Origin: a bacterium
GTDB lineage: Bacteria; UBA9089; CG2-30-40-21; SBAY01
Reading direction: 5' to 3'
NCBI GenBank assembly: GCA_040757115.1
Contig: JBFLYA010000079.1
Location: forward strand, 1-16,171
DNA length: 16,171 nt
Shown: positions 1 through 8,835 of the stretch, piece by piece
Numbering within the stretch: the stretch's first letter is position 1
Layout: each line of letters opens with the position of its first letter
Position numbers and translations under genes: made by a program
The notes under the pieces: model-generated
The model's input: the letters and a program-made list of their open reading frames with translations, nothing else
The model's database searches: none
What the model was told of the DNA's origin: nothing

Positions 1-54
1 AATTGGCATTCAAATGCAGGTATTACAAAAACTAAAGTGGATGCACTTTATTAA
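1..54 (+). CDS. 3' end of an upstream gene (partial)
   Basis: The frame starting at base 1 is open for 17 codons and closes with TAA at 52-54. It reads NWHSNAGITKTKVDALY, which has protein-like composition. The stop sits directly against the AAAGGAGG ribosome binding site (53-60) of the next gene, a spacing typical of genes within an operon. The fragment is too short to name a family, and it could be a chance open frame. The inference is that the exported-protein operon continues to the left of the window. Confidence 0.42.
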   Translation, partial: NWHSNAGITKTKVDALY

Positions 55-70
55 AGGAGGTGTGAATCTT

Positions 71-913
71 ATGTGGATATTAAAATTAAAAGGAAGGAGG
101 TTCATTTTAGCTTTACTTACTGTGTCCATTATTATGTTAAGTGGCATGGGAAGGTATATAGATGTAGATGGGCTGCGTTTTAAACCCAGTTGGAAACCAG
201 ATGATTGGTGGATAGTTAAAAGTTTCTTAGCTTACCAAATGCCAGAACGGGGAGATGTAAGACCATCTCCAATTCCAGAAGAAAAGAGATTCCGAGTTCA
301 CCGTTTTGATGTAATTGGATTGGAAAAAGTTGATAAGGAAAAATGTTATGTAGTAAAACTTCAATTTGTTCGTTCAAATGTGCGAGAGGCATTCCCAGAA
401 GAACCATTTACCTTGTTATATTATAGAGAAAAGGATTTGACTTTAAGAAAGATAGTGCCATACACAAAAGAAGGAAAGCGAGTCATCAAAATTAATATAT
501 TTGGTAAGCCTTGTGAAGTTGCTGAAGAATATGATATTTCTGCTCCAGTTCTTCGTGATTATGTAGATGGCGGTGGTATACCACTTTCCTTCCCACGATT
601 TGATCTTCCTGGAACATATACAGCCCCAAGAGATATTATTAAGCCAGATAGACCAGGAGTTACTTTTTCTGATGAGAGATTATCTGACCAAAATATGGAG
701 ATAATTTGGGAGGAAAAAGATAATAAAAAGAATGAGATTCTTAAAATAACCTTGAGTAGAGATAATGTTCTAGCAAAACGACAGTTCGAAGTAGTTCAAC
801 ACTGGGTTCAAGGAAAACCTTGGTGGATTTATGCTAAAGAGATATGGGATGATGGAGTACGGTGTGAATCTATCCTTTTGGAATATGGAGATTATAAGGA
901 TAAAATAAAATAG
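71..913 (+). CDS. Exported protein of unknown function, Trp-rich
   Basis: Start chosen at ATG 71 because a strong site, AAAGGAGGTGA (53-63), precedes it. An in-frame ATG at 14 would add 19 residues without such a site. The product is 280 residues. It has a basic N-terminus (KLKGRR) and a hydrophobic stretch at about residues 11-25, consistent with a Sec signal peptide or an N-terminal anchor. There is no lipobox Cys. The rest is soluble, charged and beta-rich in appearance, with aromatic clusters (DDWW near residue 35, KPWW near the C-terminus). I recognise no catalytic motif or family. It is followed 31 bases later by a lipoprotein gene, so it is probably cotranscribed with it. An envelope or periplasmic location is inferred from the N-terminus and the neighbours only. 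Confidence 0.8.
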   Translation: MWILKLKGRRFILALLTVSIIMLSGMGRYIDVDGLRFKPSWKPDDWWIVKSFLAYQMPERGDVRPSPIPEEKRFRVHRFDVIGLEKVDKEKCYVVKLQFVRSNVREAFPEEPFTLLYYREKDLTLRKIVPYTKEGKRVIKINIFGKPCEVAEEYDISAPVLRDYVDGGGIPLSFPRFDLPGTYTAPRDIIKPDRPGVTFSDERLSDQNMEIIWEEKDNKKNEILKITLSRDNVLAKRQFEVVQHWVQGKPWWIYAKEIWDDGVRCESILLEYGDYKDKIK

Positions 914-944
914 AAATATAAAAGGACTTTTTTAGGAGATTTAG

Positions 945-2126
945 ATGTTTATCTTTCAGAAAAATATAATGAAAGAGTTAATAATTTTTTCCTATATCTT
1001 TGTATTAGTGGAAGGTTGTTCTGGAGAGAAAGGCATCAAAACACTGGAAGATAATAATATTTTATCAGTGTTATTGAAACCTAAAGACCAAGACAAGTTT
1101 AAGTTTGGAGAAATATCAGAGGCAGTATTTATTTTGAAAAACCATTCCAATAAAGCAATAGTTGTATTAAATATCAAACCTATTACAAATCATGGTGAAG
1201 ATTCCATCGTTCTTTCGAGTAGTGCATACGGAAGCATTAGTAAATTAGACAATGAGGACGCTTACTGTTATAATGGAATGATACAATGTGCTACTTCGAT
1301 GCTCTTTCACGCTTGTTTGTTGCTGCCCAATCAAGAGGTATTAGTTTTATGTAACTATCGTCCGATTTCTAAAACTGAATGTTTTACGGTTGAATATGTT
1401 TCTGCAAAAGATAAATATGATGGGACACTCAAGTCCCTGAGTCCACTTAACATTTATCTGATAGATAAGAATAAGAAAAATGGTTGGAGTAGTAGTATAT
1501 ATCGTCCTTTTGTGGAAAAGAATTGGCTTAATATATGTAAAGAGACACCTCAAACTGGTCAAGTTGGTCCTGATATTTCAGAGAGGGCGGTTATAATTCC
1601 TGGATTACCTGCAAGACCTACAGTACTAACAACTAAGGTATCGATAGAGTTAGAAAATGGAACATTTTCTGTGGAATCTGCTCAAAAAGTTGCTACTAAA
1701 ATTTTAGGTTCACAACTAAGTAATATTCAGCTTGGTTATAGTAGTGCACTTGGCGGATATATTGTTTTAGAAAGGAATTTTTCCTGGCTTCTTAGAAATG
1801 ATTATCAGGAAAACCGTGGTAGACTACTCTCTCATTTTCCCCTAACAATGTTGAAAGATATAGATTCATTTGGAACTGTTACAATTTGTATTGGCAATAA
1901 GCAGGAAGGATTTGGTCCGGAAAGACATGATGCTGGTTGGAAATTCTGGAATATTTACACTGTTGGTTATGGTGATGGGATGTATACACGAGGAGAATTC
2001 ATTCAGATTAACAAAACGAGTTTGGTAGATTTTTTAGAACAAGTTAAGGAAAAAGATGGAAAGATTACAGAGTATAAATACTTCTTTCGCTCAAGATATT
2101 TTGTTCTTGAATTACCTAAAATGTAA
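945..2126 (+). CDS. Putative lipoprotein of unknown function
   Basis: A 393-residue product. ATG 945 is preceded by TAGGAG (932-937) at a normal distance. A second in-frame ATG at 969 gives a more conventional lipoprotein signal but has a poor binding site. The N-terminus has a Lys, a hydrophobic run (LIIFSYIFVLVEGC) and a Cys at residue 25, so it looks like a type II signal peptide. The lipobox VEGC is imperfect at the -2 position. The region around residues 45-75 (ISEAVFILKNHSNKAIVVLN) resembles an Ig-like beta-sandwich strand pattern. The C-terminal third (residues 225-393) is a separate, aromatic-rich segment containing YTVGYGDGMYTRGEF. No family is recognised. It lies 31 bases after the preceding exported protein and 37 bases before the next gene, so it likely shares their transcript. 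Confidence 0.78.
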   Translation: MFIFQKNIMKELIIFSYIFVLVEGCSGEKGIKTLEDNNILSVLLKPKDQDKFKFGEISEAVFILKNHSNKAIVVLNIKPITNHGEDSIVLSSSAYGSISKLDNEDAYCYNGMIQCATSMLFHACLLLPNQEVLVLCNYRPISKTECFTVEYVSAKDKYDGTLKSLSPLNIYLIDKNKKNGWSSSIYRPFVEKNWLNICKETPQTGQVGPDISERAVIIPGLPARPTVLTTKVSIELENGTFSVESAQKVATKILGSQLSNIQLGYSSALGGYIVLERNFSWLLRNDYQENRGRLLSHFPLTMLKDIDSFGTVTICIGNKQEGFGPERHDAGWKFWNIYTVGYGDGMYTRGEFIQINKTSLVDFLEQVKEKDGKITEYKYFFRSRYFVLELPKM

Positions 2127-2163
2127 CAAAAACAAAAATTTGCAAAAAGGAGGCCTTTTCACT

Positions 2164-3079
2164 ATGAAGAACCAATATTTAAGTTTTTTGGTATTAGTGA
2201 TAGTAAGCATTTCAGGTATCGTATTTGCAGAAGAGGTAGTAAAGAAAGAAACTATACCAGTATTAAAGATTGATAAAAAAATTAATACTATTGAGCAACC
2301 TGTAAATCCAGTAGCACCGCAAGAGTCAATAAAAATTAAGCAACCTTTACCTATACCTAAAATTGAGACAATAAAGGATTTTAATTTTAAGGTAACAGGA
2401 TATGGTGATACTGAGATAATCTTCTTCTCACCTCATATAATTCCACTTAAGACTTCACCTGAAGAGATGTATCGAATAGGAGATTATCTCCAGGCTAAAG
2501 GTGTTTATCGAAGGGATTACCAAACAGAAGTTAATTATATTGATGTGATTAAGATTAATCCAGAAAACCTATCCGAGATTAGCTATTTAAAGATATTCAT
2601 TAAGGGTAATTTATCTTTATCTTATTATAGTTATGTAGAAGTAGAAGGTGAGATTAGTAATATTCTGTCACCTGATTCGGTTTTAGTAGATAGGTTAACC
2701 CATTGGGAAAAAATAGAGATAGATACAGAGGCTATCTATGATGAATGTGCAAATGAGATTATGCTACAAGCAGATATTATTCCAAGCAGCAACAGAAAAC
2801 CCAGAGATAGCTCAATGGCTAAAGAAAGAATATAGTGTATCAAAAATTCCAAAGGAATATATAGAAAAATTACCTGATGCTAAATATAGAGAAATAGTAG
2901 GTTATGATTTTACTAATGAGTTGGTTACATGTACTTTTGAAGGGGATGAATTAATTAAAAATCCAAAATTTGCAGTATCTATGTTTATTAAATGCTTGTA
3001 TGATGATAAGTATAAGAAAGTAGCAAAAATGCAGATCTCTTTCCGTAAGATTGCTAAGGGGCAATTAGGTAGTTATTGA
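2164..3079 (+). pseudogene. Exported protein gene with a probable frameshift near 2780
   Basis: ATG 2164 follows a strong AAAAAGGAGG (2143-2152). The first frame encodes a clear signal peptide (FLVLVIVSISGIVFA), a Pro/Lys/Ile-rich linker to about residue 65, and a folded-looking domain, and it ends at a TAG at 2833-2835. Its last ~16 codons (PSSNRKPRDSSMAKERI) look non-native. The +1 frame over the same bases reads FQAATENPEIAQWLKKEYS and continues well to TGA 3077-3079. Removing one T of the TT at 2780-2781 joins the two into one ~304-residue protein. The cause is either a real inactivating insertion, two genuinely overlapping genes, or a sequence error. The second frame also has an ATG at 2738, but no ribosome binding site precedes it. 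The function is unknown. The stop is 14 bases before the next gene's ATG. Confidence 0.7.
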
Positions 3080-3093
3080 AAGGAGAAATTATA

Positions 3094-6000
3094 ATGCTGA
3101 GATTATCTTATTATGGAGTAACATTATTATTGATATTGTTATCATCTGTCTTAAATGCTCAGGCAGATAATAACAACTCTCCTTTTCCTCTCATTGGCAT
3201 ATTTGGCACTTTGGGAAATGGAGATGGTGAACTTCAACATCCATGCGGATTAGCAGTAGATGATATAAACGAATGGATTTATATTGCCGATACCGGTAAT
3301 AATAAGATAAAGAAGTTCAATCGATTTGGAGACTTCCAGGATTCATTCGGAGGAGTAGGTACTGAGGATGGCAAGTTTATTCATCCTTACGGAGTAGCAG
3401 TAGATACTACTAATGATGATATTTATGTTGTGGATACGGTCAATCATCGTATTCAAAAATTTCATATTGCTCAAGGTACTTATACATTTATACTAAAATT
3501 TGGTGAGATGGGTAGTGGCAATACACAATTTTACTTACCAAGAGATATGGATGTTGGTCATGATGGTAATATTTATGTTTGTGACTCTGGCAACCAGCGA
3601 ATACAAAAATTTAATACATCAGGAGACTGGTTAAATACTATTGGTCAAGATGCAGGATTACTATATCCTTATGGATTAGATGTAGATACTGATGGCAATA
3701 TTTATGTTGCAGATACCTATCATCACCGTATTGTAAAATTTAATTCAAATGGAAACTTTTTAATGGAATTTGGTACTCATGGAACAGGTCCTGGTGAGTT
3801 TTATTTCCCTCGAGATGTAGGAGTAGATAGTAGTGGTAATATCTTTGTTGCTGATACAGAGAATTATCGAATACAAAAATTTGACTCAAATGGTGAATAT
3901 CTTAACTCATTTGGTGTATTTGTTGACTTTCTATCTCCACAAAAGGTAGTCATAGATAAAAACTATAAACTTTATGTAATCGATTCCAATACTAACAAAT
4001 TACGCATTTATGATGTCAGTGATTATATAAGCAATGTATTTGCAAAGCCAAATCCTTTCTCACCAGATAATGATACCTTCCTGGATACTACCTATATTCA
4101 TTATACCATTCCAGAACCAGCAAAAATAACTATTACTATTTATGATAATACCAGTAGTTTAGTCCGAACTTTATTAGAAAATGAAGAAAGATTTACTTCT
4201 TCAAATGCAGAAGAATGGGATGGTAAAGATGATTACGGTATTACAGTTGTTGAAGGAATATATACCTGTAAGATAGATGCAGTAAATGCAGTTAATTATC
4301 ATGCCCCACAGGTATCATGTGAAGTAATGGTATATTATCCTAAAGGGCAAATTTCAGGGACAGTAACTGATGGGATAAATCCTATAGAAGGAGCAGTTGT
4401 TACCGATGGGATAAGATATAATATAACGGATAAAGATGGTAACTATACTATAAAAAATGTCCCGGCAGGTGTTTTTACTGTAATAGCAAGTAAGAGTGGT
4501 TACAGTAGTGCAGGGCAACAGGTTATAGTTGGAATAGAAGAGATAGTTACAGGAATCAATTTTATACTGGTACCTATATCTGCCGCAGGACAAATGTCAG
4601 GTAAGGTAGCTGATGATAAAATGAATCCAATAGAAGGAGCAATAGTATCAGATGGAGATAGACATGACATAACCAATGCCGATGGTGAGTATACAATAAA
4701 GAATATCCCAGATGGGACATATACAGTCACTGCCAGTAAAGAAGGCTTTAAACCAGCATCTCAATCGGTTACAATAACAGATGGAGGAATAGTTGTAGGA
4801 GTAGATTTTATGCTTGAATCAGAAGTTAACCATCCACCTGTATTAGACCCAATTGGAGATAAAGAGGTTGATGAAGGTAAATTATTAGAGTTTATTATTA
4901 CTGCTACTGATGAAGATGATGATATTTTAATCTTTGAGGTTGAGAATTTACCAACAGGAAGTACATTTATTGATGCTAAATTCAGTTGGAGACCTGCTTA
5001 TGACCAGGCAGGAACTTATCCAGTTACTTTCAATGTCTATGATGCTAAGGGCGGTACAGATACTGAAACTATCACAATTACAGTAAATGATATTATTCCT
5101 CCACGCTATGTTTGGATGTATAAATTTGAAAAATTTGATAATAATGAGGTAATTGACTATTTATGTAACATGGAAATTAATGGAGTATTTCTTAGTCTTG
5201 ATGTTAGGAAGATTAATGAAGGAAATCCCAATTACTCTGCAACATATACGGCTAAATTACAGGATTTCATTAACCAGGCTAATACTGAAGGTATTGAAGT
5301 TCATGCCATGACACTTGAAGACCCTAATTTTACCTATGAATCAGAGCATCAAAAGGGAATAGACCTGGTAGAGGATGTAATTGCATATTGCAGAAATAAT
5401 CCTCTTTTAGCATTAAAAGGTGTACATATTGATACTGAGCCACATGCATTAGATGAATGGCAAGATGGAGACTGGAACATACGAGAAATATTGATGCAGT
5501 CGTATGTACTGCTACTTAGTAAAATCAGAGATACTTTAGATGCTAATTCTGATGTCAACCTCCATTTTTCTGCCGGTATTGCCTGGTGGTACAATGAAAA
5601 GGCTAATGAAGGAAAACTACCTTCTGGTGATACCTCAAACTTAGCAAAATATCTACAAACAGTAGTTCCAATGGTGTATGTCTCACCTGATGGAATAATA
5701 AGTCGAGTAGAAGATGAAATTGAGGAGGCAGATACTATTGTAGGTATCAAGGTAGAAGATTTCTTTAACTTTTATAAAGAACTTAAAGATACTATGGTTA
5801 AAATTGATAAAGAGTTTGAGAGCAAAACTCATTATAAAGGTATTTCCGTATTCGAATATAAGACAATGAAAGAGCTATACTTATTACCTACAATTACTAT
5901 CTTTACAGATAAACCCGAATATTATACTAATGATACTCTCACCATAACAGCCTATGTTACTAATCGTGGTAATGATGTTAATGTTGATGTAAAGATTTGG

Positions 6001-6219
6001 CTAAAACTTCCAACTGATAAGTTAATATCATTGATAAATATGTATAATTATACTTTGAAACAAGGTATTGATTTTGAGGTTGATATATTTTACCATACCT
6101 TTGTTGGTAGTGAGCCACCTGGAGTGTATCTTGGAGGCAGTCGATTCTTAAATTTAATAACAGGTAATATTACCAGTGAGGATTTTACCTCTTTTGAATT
6201 TTTAGGTAGCTCTTATTAA
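3094..6219 (+). CDS. Large exported multidomain protein: NHL propeller, FlgD-like Ig, CarboxypepD-reg repeats, Ig, TIM-barrel-like domain
   Basis: ATG 3094 is used, with AAAGGAGA just upstream; the product is 1041 residues. Domains, with approximate residues: signal peptide 1-25 (cleavage near LNAQA); six NHL blades 30-311, each with a G(V/L)AVD-like strand and an (I/L)YVxDxxNxRIxKF-like strand; FlgD-like Ig domain 313-418 (AKPNPFSPDND start, EEWDGKDDYG...EGIY end); two carboxypeptidase-regulatory-like domains at 419-496 and 499-576, both containing PIEGA(V/I)V and DGxYTIKN(V/I)P; PIG/cadherin-like Ig 579-670 (NHPPVLDPIGDKEVDEG); a TIM-barrel-like region 671-929 with HIDTEPH (Glu782); and a C-terminal Ig-like domain 930-1041. 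NHL propellers usually bind proteins or other ligands. The barrel suggests a glycoside-hydrolase-like or pseudo-enzyme role, but no catalytic pair could be assigned. The protein is probably secreted or surface-located. Confidence 0.9.
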   Translation: MLRLSYYGVTLLLILLSSVLNAQADNNNSPFPLIGIFGTLGNGDGELQHPCGLAVDDINEWIYIADTGNNKIKKFNRFGDFQDSFGGVGTEDGKFIHPYGVAVDTTNDDIYVVDTVNHRIQKFHIAQGTYTFILKFGEMGSGNTQFYLPRDMDVGHDGNIYVCDSGNQRIQKFNTSGDWLNTIGQDAGLLYPYGLDVDTDGNIYVADTYHHRIVKFNSNGNFLMEFGTHGTGPGEFYFPRDVGVDSSGNIFVADTENYRIQKFDSNGEYLNSFGVFVDFLSPQKVVIDKNYKLYVIDSNTNKLRIYDVSDYISNVFAKPNPFSPDNDTFLDTTYIHYTIPEPAKITITIYDNTSSLVRTLLENEERFTSSNAEEWDGKDDYGITVVEGIYTCKIDAVNAVNYHAPQVSCEVMVYYPKGQISGTVTDGINPIEGAVVTDGIRYNITDKDGNYTIKNVPAGVFTVIASKSGYSSAGQQVIVGIEEIVTGINFILVPISAAGQMSGKVADDKMNPIEGAIVSDGDRHDITNADGEYTIKNIPDGTYTVTASKEGFKPASQSVTITDGGIVVGVDFMLESEVNHPPVLDPIGDKEVDEGKLLEFIITATDEDDDILIFEVENLPTGSTFIDAKFSWRPAYDQAGTYPVTFNVYDAKGGTDTETITITVNDIIPPRYVWMYKFEKFDNNEVIDYLCNMEINGVFLSLDVRKINEGNPNYSATYTAKLQDFINQANTEGIEVHAMTLEDPNFTYESEHQKGIDLVEDVIAYCRNNPLLALKGVHIDTEPHALDEWQDGDWNIREILMQSYVLLLSKIRDTLDANSDVNLHFSAGIAWWYNEKANEGKLPSGDTSNLAKYLQTVVPMVYVSPDGIISRVEDEIEEADTIVGIKVEDFFNFYKELKDTMVKIDKEFESKTHYKGISVFEYKTMKELYLLPTITIFTDKPEYYTNDTLTITAYVTNRGNDVNVDVKIWLKLPTDKLISLINMYNYTLKQGIDFEVDIFYHTFVGSEPPGVYLGGSRFLNLITGNITSEDFTSFEFLGSSY

Positions 6220-6381
6220 CTACTATATTTATCCGTGCTAATCCGTGTTAATCAGTGGCTGAATAGTTACTTATTTTCAATACATTTATTGTAAGCGTTC
6301 AGCAGTCAGCCATCAGTTGTCAGCTTATATACAAAAGTGTTATTCTTTGTCAGGACGGATTTTTAATGTTATAGTTTCTAT
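6220..6381. other. Convergent intergenic region with dispersed-repeat ends
   Basis: The gap separates the plus-strand exported-protein block from the minus-strand cobO end. It holds one copy of the ATCCGTG/GGCTGAAnnGTTAC repeat (6231-6270). An inverted variant, GTAAGCGTTCAGC (6291-6303), and a CAGTCAGCCATCAGTTGTCAGC stretch (6303-6324) follow. No convincing rho-independent terminator (GC stem plus T-run) was found on either strand. Confidence 0.6.
6231..6270 (+). repeat. Dispersed ATCCGTG...GGCTGAAnnGTTAC repeat, copy 1
   Basis: It reads ATCCGTGCTAATCCGTG, then TTAATCAGTGGCTGAATAG, then TTAC. The reverse complement of 9284-9327 is nearly identical, and looser copies occur at 9459-9497, 9561-9590 and 15247-15282. 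Internally it is a degenerate ~10-11-base tandem (ATCCGTGCTA / ATCCGTGTTA / ATCAGTGGCT). Confidence 0.8.
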
Positions 6382-6912
6382 TTAAAACTCAATCCCTTTT
6401 CTTCTCTGAATTCCTGAGTCATAAGGATGCTTTATTTTTTTTATCTCACTAACTAAATCTGCTTTTTCAATTATTTTCTGCGTTGCCCCACGACCAGTCA
6501 AAACCAATTCCATGCCTGGCGGTTTAGATTCCATTAGTTCTATTATTTCTTCCTCCTTCAAGAAGCCGTCCCGCAAGGAAATTAGAATTTCATCAAGTAT
6601 CAGCATATCGTAGCGATTTTCCTGGTAGAGATTTTTAATAAACTTCAGTCCCTTCTGGCATTCTTCCCGCATCTCGTTGTAGGTAACATCTTTGAAGAAA
6701 TGTGGGTGTTTTTTGGCAACCCCAAAAATATCCACTCCAATTTTTTCTAAGATTTGATGTTCGCCAGATTTCCATCGTGCTGGGGCTTTATGGAAATAAA
6801 CATATCCCACTTTGAAATTATGCCCCTTTGCTCTCACCGCAAGACCAACAGCCGCCGTTGTTTTACCTTTACCTTCTCCAGTATAAATCTGAATCAATCC
6901 CCTTTTTTTCAT
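6382..6912 (-). CDS. cobO: Corrinoid adenosyltransferase (cob(I)alamin adenosyltransferase)
   Basis: CobO/BtuR/CobA-type enzyme that transfers the adenosyl group of ATP to the cobalt of a corrinoid, giving adenosylcobalamin in the cytoplasm. Family marks: P-loop GEGKGKTT at residues 12-19, LILDEI (Walker B-like), ELVLTGRGA, and the C-terminal signature HPYDSGIQRRKGIEF. Its 176 residues match the usual family length. The start is ATG 6912, with AAAGGGGTGA about nine bases upstream. A GTG at 6924 is also in frame, but it would lie inside that ribosome binding site. It begins 16 bases after the stop of the membrane glycosyltransferase gene, so the two are probably cotranscribed. This is not an obvious functional pairing. 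The only cobalamin-related neighbour is the B12-binding-domain radical SAM protein at 13643-15067. Confidence 0.95.
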   Translation of the reverse strand: MKKRGLIQIYTGEGKGKTTAAVGLAVRAKGHNFKVGYVYFHKAPARWKSGEHQILEKIGVDIFGVAKKHPHFFKDVTYNEMREECQKGLKFIKNLYQENRYDMLILDEILISLRDGFLKEEEIIELMESKPPGMELVLTGRGATQKIIEKADLVSEIKKIKHPYDSGIQRRKGIEF

Positions 6913-6928
6913 TAAACAATTCACCCCT

Positions 6929-8785
6929 TTAGAGTTGAAATACCGATATTGCCCCTTGACAGTAAATTAATTTTAAATGATTTTGCATAAATTCGTGATA
7001 TAATCTTTTCTCTTCCTTATTTTGAAAAGAGAAGTAATCAAAATATTTACTTAGCCACTGGCTACCTATTTCATTATAAAGTAAATGGGTTACGCCTGAT
7101 TTCTTTAAATTATCTATCAGGTCTTTTTTATTTTTGGATTTACGGATTAATTCAAGGATGATATTGGTATCGAATTGCGTACTGACTAATTTATCCTGCT
7201 GACAATAGTAACTTCGCACCTCGCCAATAAATAAAATCTTACTTTCTTTTGGTAAATGCTGATTAATATATGAAATAACATCATAATAATCTTTAATGAT
7301 TGATTTTTTAAGGAGAAATTTTTCACATCCATCTTTTTTTAAGCACATCAGATAAGAATTTTTATAGACAGTTTTTGAGACATTAAATAAATTCCATAAC
7401 AGGCAAATAGCCAGTAAAAGATAAAGGTATTTGAACTTCGAAATCACATAGCCTATGACAACACATAATAAAACAAAACAAGGCAAACTAAACCTATCTA
7501 CTGCACAAACATAAGACCAGAACAAAAAGAAAATCCCACAAAAGGTAAGTAAATATTTGAGGTTAAAATCTAATTTTTTAAGTTTCAGAAGGAAGGGTAG
7601 AGAAATAATGAATATTGGACCTACCGGGATTTTTACACCCGTATCCATCCCACCCCATTTAAAACATATATTCCAGAAGAAGATAAATGGTTTTAATAAC
7701 AGGTGTTCTCCGGCACTATATCTGGTCATCTCATGAAGATACCGGCTCTGGTGAATTTGACTCCAATTTTTCCCACCAAAAGTATCGTAAAGCAATGGGA
7801 AAACAGGATTGCCGGTAAAAATAAGGTTTTTTATCAGCCATGGGACAACAGGTATCAAGGCAAATACCCCAAAAATAATCGTTGTTTTAATTGCTTTTAA
7901 AATCCCGTCTTGCCGCCACTTCCCAATTAAAATACTTAAAACTAAAATCCCAAATCCAAACCCGCCAAAATACTTAACACCAATAGATAATCCACAGGTT
8001 AGTCCAGACAGCAATAACCATCCATAAGTCTTTTCTTTATACCAAACTAAAAACGCATAAACCGCTAAAATCTCATAAAAAGTAATGGCAAAATCATTAA
8101 AGGCAGATGTAGCCACAAAAATGGCTAATGGCATACTACAAAAAGATAAAACAGATAAAAAGGCAACCTTTGGAGTAAAATATCTTCTCGCTAAAGAGTA
8201 AATACTCAATCCCGATAATATCCCAAATAAAAAATGTATTAATTTAGCCAGCAAATCTCCATTTAATAAAAGTCCAAGAGTGAAAAGCATTTCGGTATTA
8301 AAGGTATAGTTTGAAAAGCAATTATAGGGTAGATAGATAATCTTATGATGTTTAACATAAATTTCGGGCACGGCTAAATGATAAACCAGGGCATCAAAGG
8401 TAACTGTGGGAACCAGGACTAAAATTATGGCTAAGATGAGGGTAAGTGCAATGAAAAAACTGCAAATTAAAGAAAAGGGATTTAAATTAATTTTTACAAG
8501 AAATTTTCTTAAAAGGTATAAAATTTCACAATAAAAAATGCCTGCTAACAGCACAAATATTAAATAAAAGACCCAATCATAAAGCAAGCCTGATAATCCG
8601 AGGCATAACACAAGATAAGATACACATCCCAATCCTAATCCGGTTGAAAATATTAGTTCCTCTAAAAAACTATGTGTTTTAATCTTAAGGATTTTGAGTA
8701 TCTTCAGCCCCAAACAGAAGGAAATTAGTATCAGAAGAAACAATTGACTAATTTCAGTTAACCTAAGATTCGCCAGATTTATCAT
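6929..8785 (-). CDS. GT-C-type multipass membrane glycosyltransferase (ArnT/PMT-like)
   Basis: A 618-residue integral membrane protein with roughly ten or more hydrophobic helices over residues 12-480 and a C-terminal soluble segment (about 490-618). After the third or fourth helix it has PTVTFDALVYHLAVPEIY. The Asp131 in this first outer loop matches the catalytic acidic residue position of PMT/ArnT-like GT39/GT83 enzymes, which use polyprenyl-phosphate sugars. The substrate is unknown. Start chosen at ATG 8785 because a TTGACA-N17-TACAAT promoter lies directly upstream (8795-8823) and would start the RNA about three bases before this codon. The longer open frame to 8941 would place codons upstream of that promoter and inside a dispersed repeat, and the same peptide is encoded by the other repeat copy near 15340-15437. 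It is likely cotranscribed with cobO. Confidence 0.85.
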   Translation of the reverse strand: MINLANLRLTEISQLFLLILISFCLGLKILKILKIKTHSFLEELIFSTGLGLGCVSYLVLCLGLSGLLYDWVFYLIFVLLAGIFYCEILYLLRKFLVKINLNPFSLICSFFIALTLILAIILVLVPTVTFDALVYHLAVPEIYVKHHKIIYLPYNCFSNYTFNTEMLFTLGLLLNGDLLAKLIHFLFGILSGLSIYSLARRYFTPKVAFLSVLSFCSMPLAIFVATSAFNDFAITFYEILAVYAFLVWYKEKTYGWLLLSGLTCGLSIGVKYFGGFGFGILVLSILIGKWRQDGILKAIKTTIIFGVFALIPVVPWLIKNLIFTGNPVFPLLYDTFGGKNWSQIHQSRYLHEMTRYSAGEHLLLKPFIFFWNICFKWGGMDTGVKIPVGPIFIISLPFLLKLKKLDFNLKYLLTFCGIFFLFWSYVCAVDRFSLPCFVLLCVVIGYVISKFKYLYLLLAICLLWNLFNVSKTVYKNSYLMCLKKDGCEKFLLKKSIIKDYYDVISYINQHLPKESKILFIGEVRSYYCQQDKLVSTQFDTNIILELIRKSKNKKDLIDNLKKSGVTHLLYNEIGSQWLSKYFDYFSFQNKEEKRLYHEFMQNHLKLIYCQGAISVFQL

Positions 8786-8794
8786 CTTATTACC

Positions 8795-8823
8795 ATTGTA
8801 TCTAACACCTAACAGATTGTCAA
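8795..8823 (-). promoter_or_regulatory. Sigma70-type promoter of the membrane glycosyltransferase gene
   Basis: On the minus strand: TTGACA (8818-8823), a 17-base spacer, then TACAAT (8795-8800). The -35 is perfect and the -10 matches five of six. The predicted RNA start is near 8788, three bases before ATG 8785, so the transcript would be essentially leaderless. Confidence 0.7.
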
Positions 8824-8835
8824 GCAATTTAATTT

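Noticed and set aside
2708-2713. A6 run as a programmed frameshift site for the broken exported-protein gene
   Set aside because: The receiving frame has stops at 2714-2716 and 2720-2722, so a slip here could not reach the downstream part. The shift must lie between about 2723 and 2790, where no slippery run is seen.
5349-5750. 133-codon open frame on the minus strand
   Set aside because: It lies wholly antisense to the barrel-like domain of the multidomain protein, has Ser/Ile-rich mirror composition, and no ribosome binding site.
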